A stretch of 64,000 nucleotides of DNA from CAVZVW01 sp963778845 (GTDB lineage: Bacteria; Actinomycetota; Actinomycetes; Actinomycetales; Kineosporiaceae), in NCBI GenBank assembly GCA_963778845.1, contig CAVZVW010000005.1, positions 186,001-250,000 on the forward strand. The letters run 5' to 3'. The position numbers were made by a program, and so were the translations under genes. A model generated the notes under the pieces. The model worked only from the letters and a program-made list of their open reading frames with translations. It had not been told where the DNA came from and did no database searches. Positions 42,596-51,468 of the stretch are shown here, in pieces (the stretch's first letter is position 1; each line of letters opens with the position of its first letter).

Positions 42596-43415
42596 GCGCG
42601 CCCGCCAGGGCTGGGTGGTCCTCCAGCGCGAGGAGGTCGTCGGCGACGCCGACGGCCTCGGCCGCGGGCGCGTCGTCCGAGACCGGGAGCCGCCACGACA
42701 CGCGATGCTGCCGGCAGGGACCGAGCCGCCTCAGGGCATCCATGTGCTCGGGTGCGCTGTACCCCTTGTTCAGCTCCCAGCCGTAGCCGGGGTGGTCCGC
42801 CGCCCGAGCCACCATGATCGCGTCCCTCTCCACCTTCGCGAGCACGCTCGCGGCCGCGACCGCGGCACAGCGGAGGTCGGCCTTGACCAACGTGCGCACC
42901 CGGGGCGCACCGTTGCCGGTCTCTGGCGGGCCGATGGCGGTCTCGAGGTCGAAGAGGGCAGGCGGCTCGACCGGCGGGGTGAGCCAGTCGTGCGAGCCGT
43001 CGAGGAGCACGCAGGGCGGCCGCTGCGGCAGCTGTGCAAGGGCCCGTTGCCCGGCCAGTCGCAAGGCCGCGATGATGCCCACCCTGTCGATCTCGTCGGG
43101 TTCGGCATGGCCGACCGCCCAGGCCAGGGCCCACCGCCGCAGGGGTGACACGAGGGCCTGGCGAGCGGCCGGGGTGAGGAGCTTGGAGTCGCGGACACCT
43201 GCCGGCGCGGTGCGGGTGCGGGCGTCCACGAGAACGACGCCGACACTGACCGGGCCGGCCAGGGCCCCCCGCCCGACCTCGTCCATGCCGGCGAGGCAGT
43301 GATGGCCCTCGCGCAGGAGCCGGCGCTCCTCGCGCAGCGTGGGCACCACCGCGCGGCCACCTGCCTCCGGCGTCGTCGGCGCCGACGAGGGTCGGGTCTC
43401 ACGGATCCTGGCCAT
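42576..43415 (-). CDS. rnhB: Ribonuclease HII
   Basis: 279 residues. Active-site motifs: HCLAGMDEVGRGALAGPVSV (Asp-Glu), RDSKLLTPAARQAL, VLLDGSHDWLTPP, and KADLRCAAVAAASVLAKVER then D. It removes RNA from RNA-DNA hybrids. A C-terminal Ala/Asp-rich extension of about 30 residues follows SWRLP. The start is two bases after the lepB stop, and its end overlaps fluC. Confidence 0.95.
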   Translation of the reverse strand: MARIRETRPSSAPTTPEAGGRAVVPTLREERRLLREGHHCLAGMDEVGRGALAGPVSVGVVLVDARTRTAPAGVRDSKLLTPAARQALVSPLRRWALAWAVGHAEPDEIDRVGIIAALRLAGQRALAQLPQRPPCVLLDGSHDWLTPPVEPPALFDLETAIGPPETGNGAPRVRTLVKADLRCAAVAAASVLAKVERDAIMVARAADHPGYGWELNKGYSAPEHMDALRRLGPCRQHRVSWRLPVSDDAPAAEAVGVADDLLALEDHPALAGARGRDPA

Positions 43416-43417
43416 GG

Positions 43418-44389
43418 TCAGGGCGCGGGCACGTCCGCGAACGTCGCCGACGGGTTGTGCAGCACTGTCGCCCGGTCGAGCGGCCACACGATCACGAAGG
43501 CCCGCCCGACGACGTCCGACATCGGCACGGTCCCCCCACCCTCGGTGTCCTGGTGGAAGCGGGAGTCCTGCGAGACCTCCCGATGGTCGCCCATCACCCA
43601 GATCCGGCCGGGGGGCACGCGGATGTCGAAGGTCTTGTCGCTCGGCTGGTTTCCGGGGAAGAGGTACGGCTCGGTGATCGGGACCCCGTTGACGACGACC
43701 TTGCCCTGGGTGCAGCACGTGACGTGGTCGCCGGGCAGCCCGATCACCCGCTTGATCAGGTGCTGGCCGGAGTCCGAGGGCAGCAGGCCGACGAAGGTGA
43801 GCCCCGTGCGCACCGCGCCCCGCACCCCGGAGGGTGCGCTGTCGAAGGGATGCTCGGTCAGCCAGCCACCTGGGTCCTTGAAGACGACGACGTCACCGCG
43901 GTGGAGGGCGAAGGGTCCCGGGGTGAGCTTGCTGACCAGCACGCGGTCCCCGCGCTCGAGCGTGTGCTGCATGGAGTCCGACGGGATGAAGAAGGCCTGT
44001 ACGAGGAACGTCTTGATCAGAGCCGCGAGCGCCAGGGCGATCACGAGCACGACCAGCACCTCGCGGGCGGCCGACAGGAAGCTCAGGACCGCGGCTCCGG
44101 CACCCGACTGGGCGCCGTCGGCGCTGCCTTGTGCCGGCTCCTCCGGAGCCGGAGCCGATGCCGGAGCGTCCGGGTCCGGGTCAGGGGGCTGGGCGGGCCT
44201 GGAACCGGCTGGCTGGGTACCCGCCGCGGCCACCCGAGGCGCCGAGGGCACAGACGGCGAGGCCGCGGACGGCGGGCCCAGAGACGGCGAGGGGACAGAC
44301 GGGTAGGGCACGGCCGATGTGTCCTGCCCTGGTGTGGTCACGGGCTGGCCGCCTGCCGGCGTCCCCTCAGGCAGGACGGGCTGGGTCAA
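43418..44389 (-). CDS. lepB: Signal peptidase I with long proline-rich N-terminus
   Basis: 323 residues. The first 100 are Pro/Ser/Ala-rich and cytoplasmic; then one membrane anchor (VLVVLVIALALAALIKTFLV). The catalytic serine is in FFIPSDSMQHTLERGDRVLV and the lysine in HLIKRVIGLPGDHV; box E is WVMGDHREVSQDSR. It cleaves signal peptides of exported proteins outside the membrane. The start is TTG at 44389 with a strong AAGGAGG just upstream. A second lepB lies directly upstream, 19 bases away. Confidence 0.94.
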   Translation of the reverse strand: MTQPVLPEGTPAGGQPVTTPGQDTSAVPYPSVPSPSLGPPSAASPSVPSAPRVAAAGTQPAGSRPAQPPDPDPDAPASAPAPEEPAQGSADGAQSGAGAAVLSFLSAAREVLVVLVIALALAALIKTFLVQAFFIPSDSMQHTLERGDRVLVSKLTPGPFALHRGDVVVFKDPGGWLTEHPFDSAPSGVRGAVRTGLTFVGLLPSDSGQHLIKRVIGLPGDHVTCCTQGKVVVNGVPITEPYLFPGNQPSDKTFDIRVPPGRIWVMGDHREVSQDSRFHQDTEGGGTVPMSDVVGRAFVIVWPLDRATVLHNPSATFADVPAP

Positions 44390-44408
44390 CGGTCCTCCTT
44401 CAGTACGC

Positions 44409-45110
44409 TCACCCGGACAACGACCCCATCCGACCCAGCGGCCAGTACACCGCGAACGCTCGTCCGACGATACGGTCCAGCGGGACCGTGCCGCCGCCGG
44501 GGTCGCCCAGGTGCGCCCGCGAGTCGCCGGAGTCGCTGCGGTGGTCGCCCATCACCCACAGCCGGCCGGGCGGCACGACGATGTCGAACGGGGTGATGCT
44601 GGGCACGTCGCCGGGGGCGATGTAGGGCTCGTCGAGAGGCCGGCCGTCGATCGTGAGACGGCCCTGCGCGTCGCAGCAGGCGACCCTCTCGCCGGGCAGC
44701 CCGACGACCCGCTTGATGTACGTGCGCGTCCCGATCGGCATGCCGGCCAGGCTCGCGACGGCGCGGCCCAGCCGGGTCAGTGGTGACGGGCCGGGCGGCT
44801 CGGGGTCGAAGACGCCTGAGCCGTCGAAGACGACGATGTCCCCACGCTGGACGTCGCCGACGCGATAGGTGGAGCGAGACACGAGCACCCGGTCCCCCGG
44901 CATCAGCGTCGGCTCCATCGAGCCGGTGGGGATGACGAACGAGACGACGAACAGCCCCCGCACGAAACCGACCGTCAGCAGGATGACGAGGAGCACGATC
45001 CCGCGCCGACGCCAGCGTGGCTGCCGGCTCAACGCCGCACCTCGGCCGGCGGGCCCGCGCAGCACGGCGGCCGGGGCGTTCGGCGGCCCGACGGCCCGCT
45101 CGGCGGTCAC
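44409..45110 (-). CDS. lepB: Signal peptidase I (second gene of the pair)
   Basis: 233 residues with one N-terminal anchor (RRGIVLLVILLTVGFVRGLF). The nucleophile serine is in VIPTGSMEPTLMPGDRVLVS, the lysine in YIKRVVGLPGERVACC, and box E is LWVMGDHRSDSGDSRAHLGD. It lacks the long Pro-rich leader of the neighbour. Two tandem lepB genes between rplS and rnhB are like the multiple signal peptidases of streptomycetes. GTG 45110 has only a weak ribosome site. Confidence 0.92.
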   Translation of the reverse strand: MTAERAVGPPNAPAAVLRGPAGRGAALSRQPRWRRRGIVLLVILLTVGFVRGLFVVSFVIPTGSMEPTLMPGDRVLVSRSTYRVGDVQRGDIVVFDGSGVFDPEPPGPSPLTRLGRAVASLAGMPIGTRTYIKRVVGLPGERVACCDAQGRLTIDGRPLDEPYIAPGDVPSITPFDIVVPPGRLWVMGDHRSDSGDSRAHLGDPGGGTVPLDRIVGRAFAVYWPLGRMGSLSG

Positions 45111-45129
45111 GGCAGCAAGAGTAAGCGAC

Positions 45130-45156
45130 GCCGGGCGAGCAGGGGCCGCGCCCGGC
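45130..45156 (-). terminator. Terminator-like hairpin after rplS
   Basis: GCCGGGCG (45130-45137) and CGCCCGGC (45149-45156) form an 8-bp stem with an 11-base loop, 15 bases beyond the rplS stop and just before lepB. There is no T-run, so strength is uncertain. Confidence 0.4.
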
Positions 45157-45171
45157 CCGCCACGCGGGTAC

Positions 45172-45531
45172 TCAGCGCCCGGGGACGGAGTCGCGCTTCT
45201 CCTTGATCTTGGCGGCCTTGCCGCGCAGCGAGCGCAGGTAGTAGAGCTTGGCGCGGCGCACGTCGCCGCGGGTGACGACCTCGACGTGGTCGATGATCGG
45301 CGAGTGCACCGGGAACGTGCGCTCGACGCCGACCCCGAAGCTGATCTTGCGAACGGTGAACGTCTCGCGGACACCGCCGCCGGAGCGACGGATCACCACG
45401 CCCTGGAACACCTGGATGCGGGAGCGGTTGCCCTCGACCACCTTGACGTGGACCTTCAGCGTGTCCCCGGCCCGGAACGCGGGCACGTCCTCGCGCATCG
45501 ACGCGGAGTCGAGGTTGTCCAGCGTGTGCAT
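45172..45531 (-). CDS. rplS: 50S ribosomal protein L19
   Basis: 119 residues: FRAGDTLKVHVKVVEGNRSR, IQVFQGVVIRRSGGGVRETF, TVRKISFGVGVERTFPVHSP and RRAKLYYLRSLRGKAAKIKE are fully typical L19. It lies at the 30S-50S interface. It is about 145 bases downstream of trmD, so it may have its own promoter or leader. Confidence 0.98.
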   Translation of the reverse strand: MHTLDNLDSASMREDVPAFRAGDTLKVHVKVVEGNRSRIQVFQGVVIRRSGGGVRETFTVRKISFGVGVERTFPVHSPIIDHVEVVTRGDVRRAKLYYLRSLRGKAAKIKEKRDSVPGR

Positions 45532-45676
45532 GGTGGTTCACTCTCCCGCGGTGCCACAGGTCACCGGCGCGCTCGGTTGGGTCGTCAGGGTGCCGCAGCG
45601 GGGTTCACACCCGCGACGCCTTCTTCGGCCTCGACACCCCCTGTGGCAGGGCGCGGCCGACCGGCGGCACGATCGC

Positions 45677-46522
45677 TCAGTCTGCCACAGCCTCGTCGCG
45701 GCCCTGAAATCCGGCGTCGGAGGCCGGCGGCCGTACCCACCCCGACGGCGACGGAACCCAGCCGAGACCGGCGAGCAGCTCGAGGTCGTGACGGTCGAGG
45801 GCGTCGGCGTCGAGCGTCGAGGCCAGGTCAGGGCGCCGCACGGCGGTACGGGCGAGCCGCTGGTCGCGTCGCCAGCGCTCGACCTGGGCGTGGTGGCCGG
45901 AGAGCAGCACCGACGGCACCTCCAGCTCTCGCCACACGGCGGGGCGGGTGTAGACCGGGTACTCCAGCAGGCCGTCCTCGTGACTCTCCTCGACGAGGCT
46001 CTCGGCGTTGCCGAGCACGCCAGGCAGCAGCCGCGCGACCGCCTCGACGATGGCCAGCACGGCGACCTCGCCGCCGTTGAGCACGTAGTCGCCGAGGCTC
46101 ACCTCGAGCACCGGGCCGCGCCGCCCGGCGTCCATCACGACGCGCTCGTCGATGCCCTCGTAGCGGCCGCAGGCGAAGACGAGCCACGTTCGGCTCGCCA
46201 GCACCCGGGCCAGGGGCTGGTCGAACGGCCGCCCCGACGGCGTGGGCACCACGAGCAGCGGCACGGCCTGGGCGTCCCCGAGGGCCGCCCGCCCGGTCTC
46301 GAGCACCGTGTCGAGGGCCTCGCCCCACGGCTGCGGCGTCATGACCATCCCGGCGCCGCCGCCGGCCGGGGCGTCGTCGACGGTGCGGTGCCGGTCGTGC
46401 GCATGGTCGCGCAGGTCGTGCACGGTGAGGTCGATCACCCCCGCCTCGATCGCCTTGCCGATCAGCGACAGCCGCAGCGGTGCGAGGTAGTCGGGGAAGA
46501 TCGTGAGGACGTCGACGCGCAT
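45677..46522 (-). CDS. trmD: tRNA (guanine-N1)-methyltransferase
   Basis: 281 residues. The trefoil-knot SAM site reads LVFACGRYEGIDERVVMDAG and EVSLGDYVLNGGEVAVLAIV; the start MRVDVLTIFPDYLAPLRLSL and GAGMVMTPQPW are standard. It methylates G37 of tRNA to keep the reading frame. Its ATG shares one base with the rimM stop (TGATG). Confidence 0.97.
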   Translation of the reverse strand: MRVDVLTIFPDYLAPLRLSLIGKAIEAGVIDLTVHDLRDHAHDRHRTVDDAPAGGGAGMVMTPQPWGEALDTVLETGRAALGDAQAVPLLVVPTPSGRPFDQPLARVLASRTWLVFACGRYEGIDERVVMDAGRRGPVLEVSLGDYVLNGGEVAVLAIVEAVARLLPGVLGNAESLVEESHEDGLLEYPVYTRPAVWRELEVPSVLLSGHHAQVERWRRDQRLARTAVRRPDLASTLDADALDRHDLELLAGLGWVPSPSGWVRPPASDAGFQGRDEAVAD

Positions 46523-47172
46523 CAGCCGCCGTCCCGGTCGCCGGGCTGCGGGTCGGCCGGCGGCGGGTCCGCGGGCTGCGGGACGCTCGGGGGATGGTCA
46601 CCGAGCGCATGGTCGCCGGGGTGCGTGTCGTCCAGCAGGCCGGGCGGTGCGTCGACGACGAGCCGGCCCGCGGCGACGTCCACGGTGGGCACGAGGGCCG
46701 CCACGAACGGAACCAGTCGATGGGCACCGTCGGGCCGGCGGACCACCAGCAGGTCCTGCGCGGCGTGCTGCACGGCCACCACCTCCCCGAGGAGCGTGGC
46801 GTCGGGTGCCTCCGCGCGCAGGCCGACGAGCTCGTGGTCGTACCAGGCGTCGTCCTCCGCGGGTTCCGCAGCGACGTCGACCTCCAGGAGGACGTCGCGC
46901 AGCGCCTCGGCCTGGCCGCGGTCCTCTGCCTCGGCGAACCTCAGCAACAAGGTGCCGTTGTGGTCGCGCACCGACACCACCGTGAGGGTCGCGGGCGGAG
47001 CGGGCCGCCCGCCGCCGGTGGCAGGACGTGCCGCCCGCGGCCGGGTCGGTGGGACCGTGTGGAGCGCGGCGCCGGGCACGAACCGCCGCTCGGGCACGTC
47101 CGTGCGAACCTCCACCGTGACCTCGCCCTTCACCCCGTGGGCGCGCCCGATCCGGGCGACGACGAGTCGCAC
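46522..47172 (-). CDS. rimM: Ribosome maturation factor RimM
   Basis: 216 residues. N-terminal VRLVVARIGRAHGVKGEVTV, PRC-barrel part AWYDHELVGLRAEAPDATLL, GEVVAVQHAAQDLLVVRRPD. It helps 16S 3'-domain and S19 assembly. A 30-residue Pro/Asp/Gly tail (DHALGDHPPSVPQPADPPPA) follows. The GTG at 47172 is chosen because AAGGAGG lies only a few bases upstream, inside the longer open frame. Confidence 0.95.
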   Translation of the reverse strand: MRLVVARIGRAHGVKGEVTVEVRTDVPERRFVPGAALHTVPPTRPRAARPATGGGRPAPPATLTVVSVRDHNGTLLLRFAEAEDRGQAEALRDVLLEVDVAAEPAEDDAWYDHELVGLRAEAPDATLLGEVVAVQHAAQDLLVVRRPDGAHRLVPFVAALVPTVDVAAGRLVVDAPPGLLDDTHPGDHALGDHPPSVPQPADPPPADPQPGDRDGG

Positions 47173-47232
47173 GGGCCTCCTTCCCACGACGGCCGATGCA
47201 GCCCTCGGGCCGGTGACCCCGACACGGACGCC

Positions 47233-47475
47233 TCAGCGGCCCCGGTCGACGTCCACGACGTCGACGCGGACCGGCTGCCCGTCAGCAAGAGCCTTCACCA
47301 CGGTGCGCAGGGCCGTGGCGGTGCGCCCCGACCGGCCGATCACCCGGCCGAGGTCCTCGGGGTGCACGCGAACCTCCAGCAGGGTGCCGCGCCGCAGGGG
47401 CCGGCTGCGCACCTGGACGTCGTCGGGGTGACCGACGATGCCGCGCACGAGGTGCTCCAGCGCGTCGACAAGCAC
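47233..47475 (-). CDS. khpA: KH-domain RNA-binding protein KhpA (YlqC)
   Basis: 80 residues: VLVDALEHLVRGIVGHPDDV, then a KH fold with LEVRVHPEDLGRVIGRSGRT (the G-x-x-G loop GRSG). KhpA binds RNA, often with KhpB, and affects cell length and small-RNA function in other bacteria. It starts one base past the rpsP stop, the classical rpsP-khpA-rimM-trmD order. Confidence 0.93.
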   Translation of the reverse strand: MLVDALEHLVRGIVGHPDDVQVRSRPLRRGTLLEVRVHPEDLGRVIGRSGRTATALRTVVKALADGQPVRVDVVDVDRGR

Positions 47476-47476
47476 G

Positions 47477-48118
47477 TCAGCCCTCGGCCGGCGCCGTCTC
47501 GGGGGCCGCCTCGGTCTGCGCGGAGGCCACAGTCTGCTCGGACGCCACAGTCTGCTCGGAGGCCACAGTCTGCTCGGAGGGCTCAGTCTGCTCGGAGGCC
47601 TCTGCGGCAACCGACGCCTCGGCCACCGGCTCGGCGTCGGCCGGGCTGTCGGCGGCGGGGGTCCCGACGACCGGCTCGGCGACGGCGGCAGCCTCGACGG
47701 GTGCGGCTGCCGGCTCCTCGGCCTTCCTGACGGGACGGCGCGCCTTCGGCGTCGTGGCACCGTCCTTCGGCTCGTTCATGGCCTCCTTCGCGGCGGCCTC
47801 GAACACCGTCTTCTTGTCCGCGCGCACGGCGGCGACCTTGAGGGTGCCCTCGGAACCGGGCAGGCCCTTGAACCTCTGCCAGTCACCGGTGATCTTGAGG
47901 AGCACGAGCACCTGCTCGGTCGGCTGCGCGCCGACGCCGAGCCAGTACTGCGCGCGGGCCGAGTCGACCACGATGGTCGACGGCTCCTCGGTGGGGTGGT
48001 ACTTGCCGATCTCCTCGATCGCGCGCCCGTCGCGCTTGGTGCGCGAGTCGGCGACGACGATGCGGTAGTACGGTGCGCGGATCTTGCCCATGCGCTTCAG
48101 TCGGATCTTGACGGCCAC
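47477..48118 (-). CDS. rpsP: 30S ribosomal protein S16 with long repetitive C-terminal tail
   Basis: 213 residues. The first 110 or so are normal S16: VAVKIRLKRMGKIRAPYYRI, VVADSRTKRDGRAIEEIGKY, HPTEEPSTIVVDSARAQYWL. Then comes a tail of about 100 residues rich in Ala, Glu, Pro and Val, with four tandem 6-residue units of the type SEQTVA. Bacterial S16 is usually 80-160 residues. GTG 48118 has AGGAGAG 9 bases upstream and begins the operon. Confidence 0.96.
   Translation of the reverse strand: MAVKIRLKRMGKIRAPYYRIVVADSRTKRDGRAIEEIGKYHPTEEPSTIVVDSARAQYWLGVGAQPTEQVLVLLKITGDWQRFKGLPGSEGTLKVAAVRADKKTVFEAAAKEAMNEPKDGATTPKARRPVRKAEEPAAAPVEAAAVAEPVVGTPAADSPADAEPVAEASVAAEASEQTEPSEQTVASEQTVASEQTVASAQTEAAPETAPAEG
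47522..47593. repeat. 18-bp tandem repeat inside rpsP
   Basis: Four copies of an 18-base unit (GGAGGCCACAGTCTGCTC type) start at 47522, 47540, 47558 and 47576, with few changes, in frame with the S16 tail. Confidence 0.85.
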
Positions 48119-48314
48119 GGGTGTGGTCTCTCCTGTTTCTCGGTGAGGGACGACCGCGTCGGCGCCCGGGTGGGGTGTCCGGGAAGCGCTGCAGGTCACT
48201 GACTCGTCACGCGCGGTGAGAGGGTCCTCGCGCATCGAGTGCGGGGTCATTCTGCCAGATCCACAGCACCGTCACCGACCCGGCGCCTGCCGGCGTCAGG
48301 TGGACCTCGCGCCC

Positions 48315-50192
48315 TCAGCCCGAGCGCAGGTCGTAGACGACCGCGTCACCCAGGTCGACACGGCTGATGCCCAGCCCGGCCGTCGGCGCGTCGGCGGCGG
48401 CCAGGAACGGGGTTCCTGCGGACCGCGAGCGGACGATGACGACCGTGGCGATCCCCCGCGCTCGCAGGGCTGCCACGCTCGCGGCATCGGGGAAGGACTG
48501 CGCCTGCGCCCGCAACACGGTCTGGGACGTCGGCTGGAAGCCGCTGTCACCGTTGGCGATGACGGGCCAACCCTGCGCGCTCCAGAGCATGATGTGGTAG
48601 TCACCCACCTGGGCCGACGGCAGCACGAGCACCGGTTGCGGCAGGGAGTGCAGGGGAACGGGGGCGGTCGCCACGTGCCAGTTGGGCACGTGGCCCCGGC
48701 CCTCCATCACGACCAGCACCGCGGGAGCGACGAGAACCGCCAGAAGCGCCACGGCGGCGGCCCACGGCCCGGCCTCCCGCGCCGAGCCGAAGGCGACGCC
48801 GTGGCCGGCCGCTGCCTCCCGGCTGCGGTCGTGCCGAACGGCGCCGAGTGCCTCCCAGCCGCTCGCGGCCCGGCTGTACCAGGCCATGAGCAGCCTCGCG
48901 AGGCGACCGACGGCGCCCGCCGCCAGGATGCAGAGCCCCAGCGTCACCCAGATCATGAGCCGCCCCGGCGTCCGCAGCGCGTCCCAGCCGGGCAGGTGGT
49001 GGTACAGGGGCAGGTAGGTCCAGCGGCCGTGACCGGGGAACGTCGTGCCGAGGCTGAGGGCGCCGGCGCAGACGGTGAGGCCGAGAACCGTCAGGCGGCG
49101 TCGCAGCGGCCAGACCGAGACGAAGAGCCCCAGCACGGCGAGCCCCGTGAGCACGAAGCCGGGCGAGAGGACCATCTCCGGTACCCACGTCATCCCCGTC
49201 CGCCAGGATGCTTGGCGCCGACCCCACCAGACGTCCGACTCCGGGGCGGTGAAGAGCCCTCGAACCGGCGGGGAGAACAGGTCGAGAGCGGCCTGCGGCC
49301 GCGCACCCTCCGGGTGGGCGTGCAGCACCCGAAGGTGCGGCGCGGCGATCAGCCATCCGGTCAGCGCGAAGGCGGCCGCCCCCGCTGCATCGGCCACCAC
49401 GACGGCTCGCGGCAGCGCACGCCACCCGAGCACCCGCCGTCCCCGCAGGACCCAGCCCACGACGAGGGCCCCGCCGACCACACCGAGCACGTAGGTGAAC
49501 GGGATGCCGATCGCCAGACCGAGGCTGAGCTGCCAGCACGCGGCCAGCCACCCGGCCCCGACCCACCATGCGCCCATGGCGCCCGGCTGCCAGCCCGACC
49601 GCAGCGACCAGCCGTGACCTCGAAGCAGCAGGGCGAGGGCGAGGGCAGCACCCCCGGTGGACACCACGTTGAGGTGGATCACCTGCTCCAGCCGCCACGG
49701 GGCGAACCCGAAGCCCGCGCCGGCGACCAGGCTTCCGGCCACGCCGGCACCGAGCACGCGGGCCAACGCGTACGCACCGGCGAAGGCCAGGGCCGTCGCG
49801 AGGAGCCCGGCGATGTTGAGCTGGGCCAGCGCCCCGGGCTGACCGGAGCCTGTGACCAGGGAGAGGGGGGCGTAGCCCAGGATCGTGTCGGTGAACGCGA
49901 GGTTGTCCGGTGCTTGCTGGAAGGCGTTCGTGGTCCACAGGCCCGCCGGGTCGCTGCCCACGGCGTGACCGACCCACGCGAGCTGCCAGGCGAAGTAGAG
50001 CGGGTCACCGAGGTTGCCCGGGGCTGTCGTGCGCACCGTCTGCACCTGTGGCCACGACGCCGCCACCGCCAGCATCGAGCCGGTCGCCAGCACGGCGACC
50101 GACTCGGTCGCCCTTCCCACCCGGCGGCGGGCCCGCCGCAGCCGCGGACCGTCGTCCGGCAGCGCCTCGCGCAGCGACCCGGTGGCCGTCAC
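48315..50192 (-). CDS. Large multi-span membrane protein, possible GT-C-type glycosyltransferase
   Basis: 625 residues with about ten to twelve predicted membrane helices, such as LAQLNIAGLLATALAFAGAY and VVGGALVVGWVLRGRRVLGW. An early loop GNLGDPLYFAWQLAWVGHAV has the acidic residue after the first helix that is typical of GT-C lipid-linked sugar transferases. The soluble end carries ARGIATVVIVRSRSAGTPFL. It resembles predicted mannosyl- or arabinosyl-transferase-like proteins of actinobacteria, but no donor or acceptor can be named. GTG 50192 follows AGGAAGG by about 10 bases. It lies between the rpsP operon and the amidohydrolase. Confidence 0.7.
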   Translation of the reverse strand: MTATGSLREALPDDGPRLRRARRRVGRATESVAVLATGSMLAVAASWPQVQTVRTTAPGNLGDPLYFAWQLAWVGHAVGSDPAGLWTTNAFQQAPDNLAFTDTILGYAPLSLVTGSGQPGALAQLNIAGLLATALAFAGAYALARVLGAGVAGSLVAGAGFGFAPWRLEQVIHLNVVSTGGAALALALLLRGHGWSLRSGWQPGAMGAWWVGAGWLAACWQLSLGLAIGIPFTYVLGVVGGALVVGWVLRGRRVLGWRALPRAVVVADAAGAAAFALTGWLIAAPHLRVLHAHPEGARPQAALDLFSPPVRGLFTAPESDVWWGRRQASWRTGMTWVPEMVLSPGFVLTGLAVLGLFVSVWPLRRRLTVLGLTVCAGALSLGTTFPGHGRWTYLPLYHHLPGWDALRTPGRLMIWVTLGLCILAAGAVGRLARLLMAWYSRAASGWEALGAVRHDRSREAAAGHGVAFGSAREAGPWAAAVALLAVLVAPAVLVVMEGRGHVPNWHVATAPVPLHSLPQPVLVLPSAQVGDYHIMLWSAQGWPVIANGDSGFQPTSQTVLRAQAQSFPDAASVAALRARGIATVVIVRSRSAGTPFLAAADAPTAGLGISRVDLGDAVVYDLRSG

Positions 50193-50253
50193 CGGCTCGC
50201 GGCCTTCCTGGCTGCCGTCGCAGTCGCCTTCCCGGCCATCGTCATCCCCGCCG

Positions 50254-51368
50254 TCACGCCCGCGCCACCGGCGGCATCGCCCGGCCGCGCAGCACGACCG
50301 CCCGCGGGTGGCCGAGGACGTCGACATCGACCCGGGGGTCGTCGTCGTAGACGACGGCGTCGGCCTGCGCGCCCTCCACCAGGCCCGGGCGGCGCAACCA
50401 CGAGCGCGCGCCCCAGCAGGCGGCGTCCACGGCCGAGGTCGGCGGCAGGCCGGCTCGGACGAGCTCAGCGACCTCCCGGGCGACCAGCCCGTGCGGGAGG
50501 CTTCCCCCGCGTCGGTGCCGACGAAGATCGCGACGCCGGCCTCGTACGCCTCGCCCATGGTCGTGTAGCGACGATCGAACAGGCGGCGCATCCGGGCTGC
50601 ATAGGCGGGGAACCTCGACTCGCCCGCCGCCGCGAACGCCGGGAAGTTCGCGATGTTCACCAGCGTGGGCACGATCGGCACGCCTGCGGCGGCGGCCTTC
50701 GCCGTCGTCACGTCGGTCAACCCCGTCGCATGCTCGATGCAGTCGATGCCGGCCCCGAGCAGGTCGGGCAGGCAGTCCTCCCCGAAGCAGTGCGCGGTCA
50801 CCCGCACGCCGACGTCGTGAGCGGCCTGGATCGCCTCGCGCAGGCAGTCAGCGGGCCAGCAGGGCCCGAGGTCACCGCTGTCCCGGTCGATCCAGTCACC
50901 CACCAGCTTCACCCAGCCGTCGCCCTGGGCGGCCTCGGCACGGACGGTCGCCGCGAGGTCCTCGGGCTCCACCTCGTGGGCGTAGCCACGGATGTACCGG
51001 CGCGTGCGGGCGATATGGCGCCCGGCCCTCACGACAACGGGCAGGTCCTCGCGCTCGTCGACCCAGCGCGTGTCGCCGGGCTGGCCGGCATCGCGGATGA
51101 GAAGGGTCCCGGCGTCGCGGTCGGCGCTCGCCTGGGCGGCTGTCAGCTCCGGGGCCACGGCTCCCCCGGCGTCCAGTCCCACGTGGGAGTGCGCGTCGAC
51201 CAGGCCGGGCAGTACCCAGCCGTCGATCGTCGTGACGTCGTGGGCCCGCGTAGGGGCGTCGAAGGTGAACCGGCCGCCGACGACCCAGACCTCGTCGCGC
51301 AGCTCGTCGGCCTCGACCAGCACCCGGCCGCGAAGGCGCAGGACGGGCGTGGGTTCGCGAGGGGTCAT
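50254..51368 (-). CDS. Amidohydrolase family protein (frameshifted in this sequence)
   Basis: About 371 residues once corrected. Metal-site motifs: WVLPGLVDAHSHVGLDAGGA (H-x-H), VRVTAHCFGEDCLPDLLGAG, IDCIEHATGLTDV, and AIFVGTDAG with the late aspartate. At 50502-50508 one G is missing from a run; adding it back gives GTDAGGSLPHGLVAREVAEL and then VDAACWGARSWLRRPGLVEG to a stop at 50254. The pattern is of imidazolonepropionase- or prolidase-like hydrolases acting on C-N bonds. It sits between ffh and the membrane protein. Substrate unknown. Confidence 0.82.
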
Positions 51369-51468
51369 GGGAGGCAGGCCCGGCGCTGGGCCCGGTGGCG
51401 CACCCGGCGACGGCCCTCGGGCGGCGCCGCCGTACGGTCGACGGCTCGGGCAGCGCAGACCACGCGGA

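Noticed and set aside
42540..42640. Fluoride riboswitch upstream of fluC
   Set aside because: The region is the coding end of rnhB and lacks the conserved riboswitch core.
45552..45655. Long-range inverted repeat (TGCCACAGG/CCTGTGGCA) in the rplS leader
   Set aside because: The arms are only 9 bp with a loop of about 85 bases; likely chance in GC-rich DNA.
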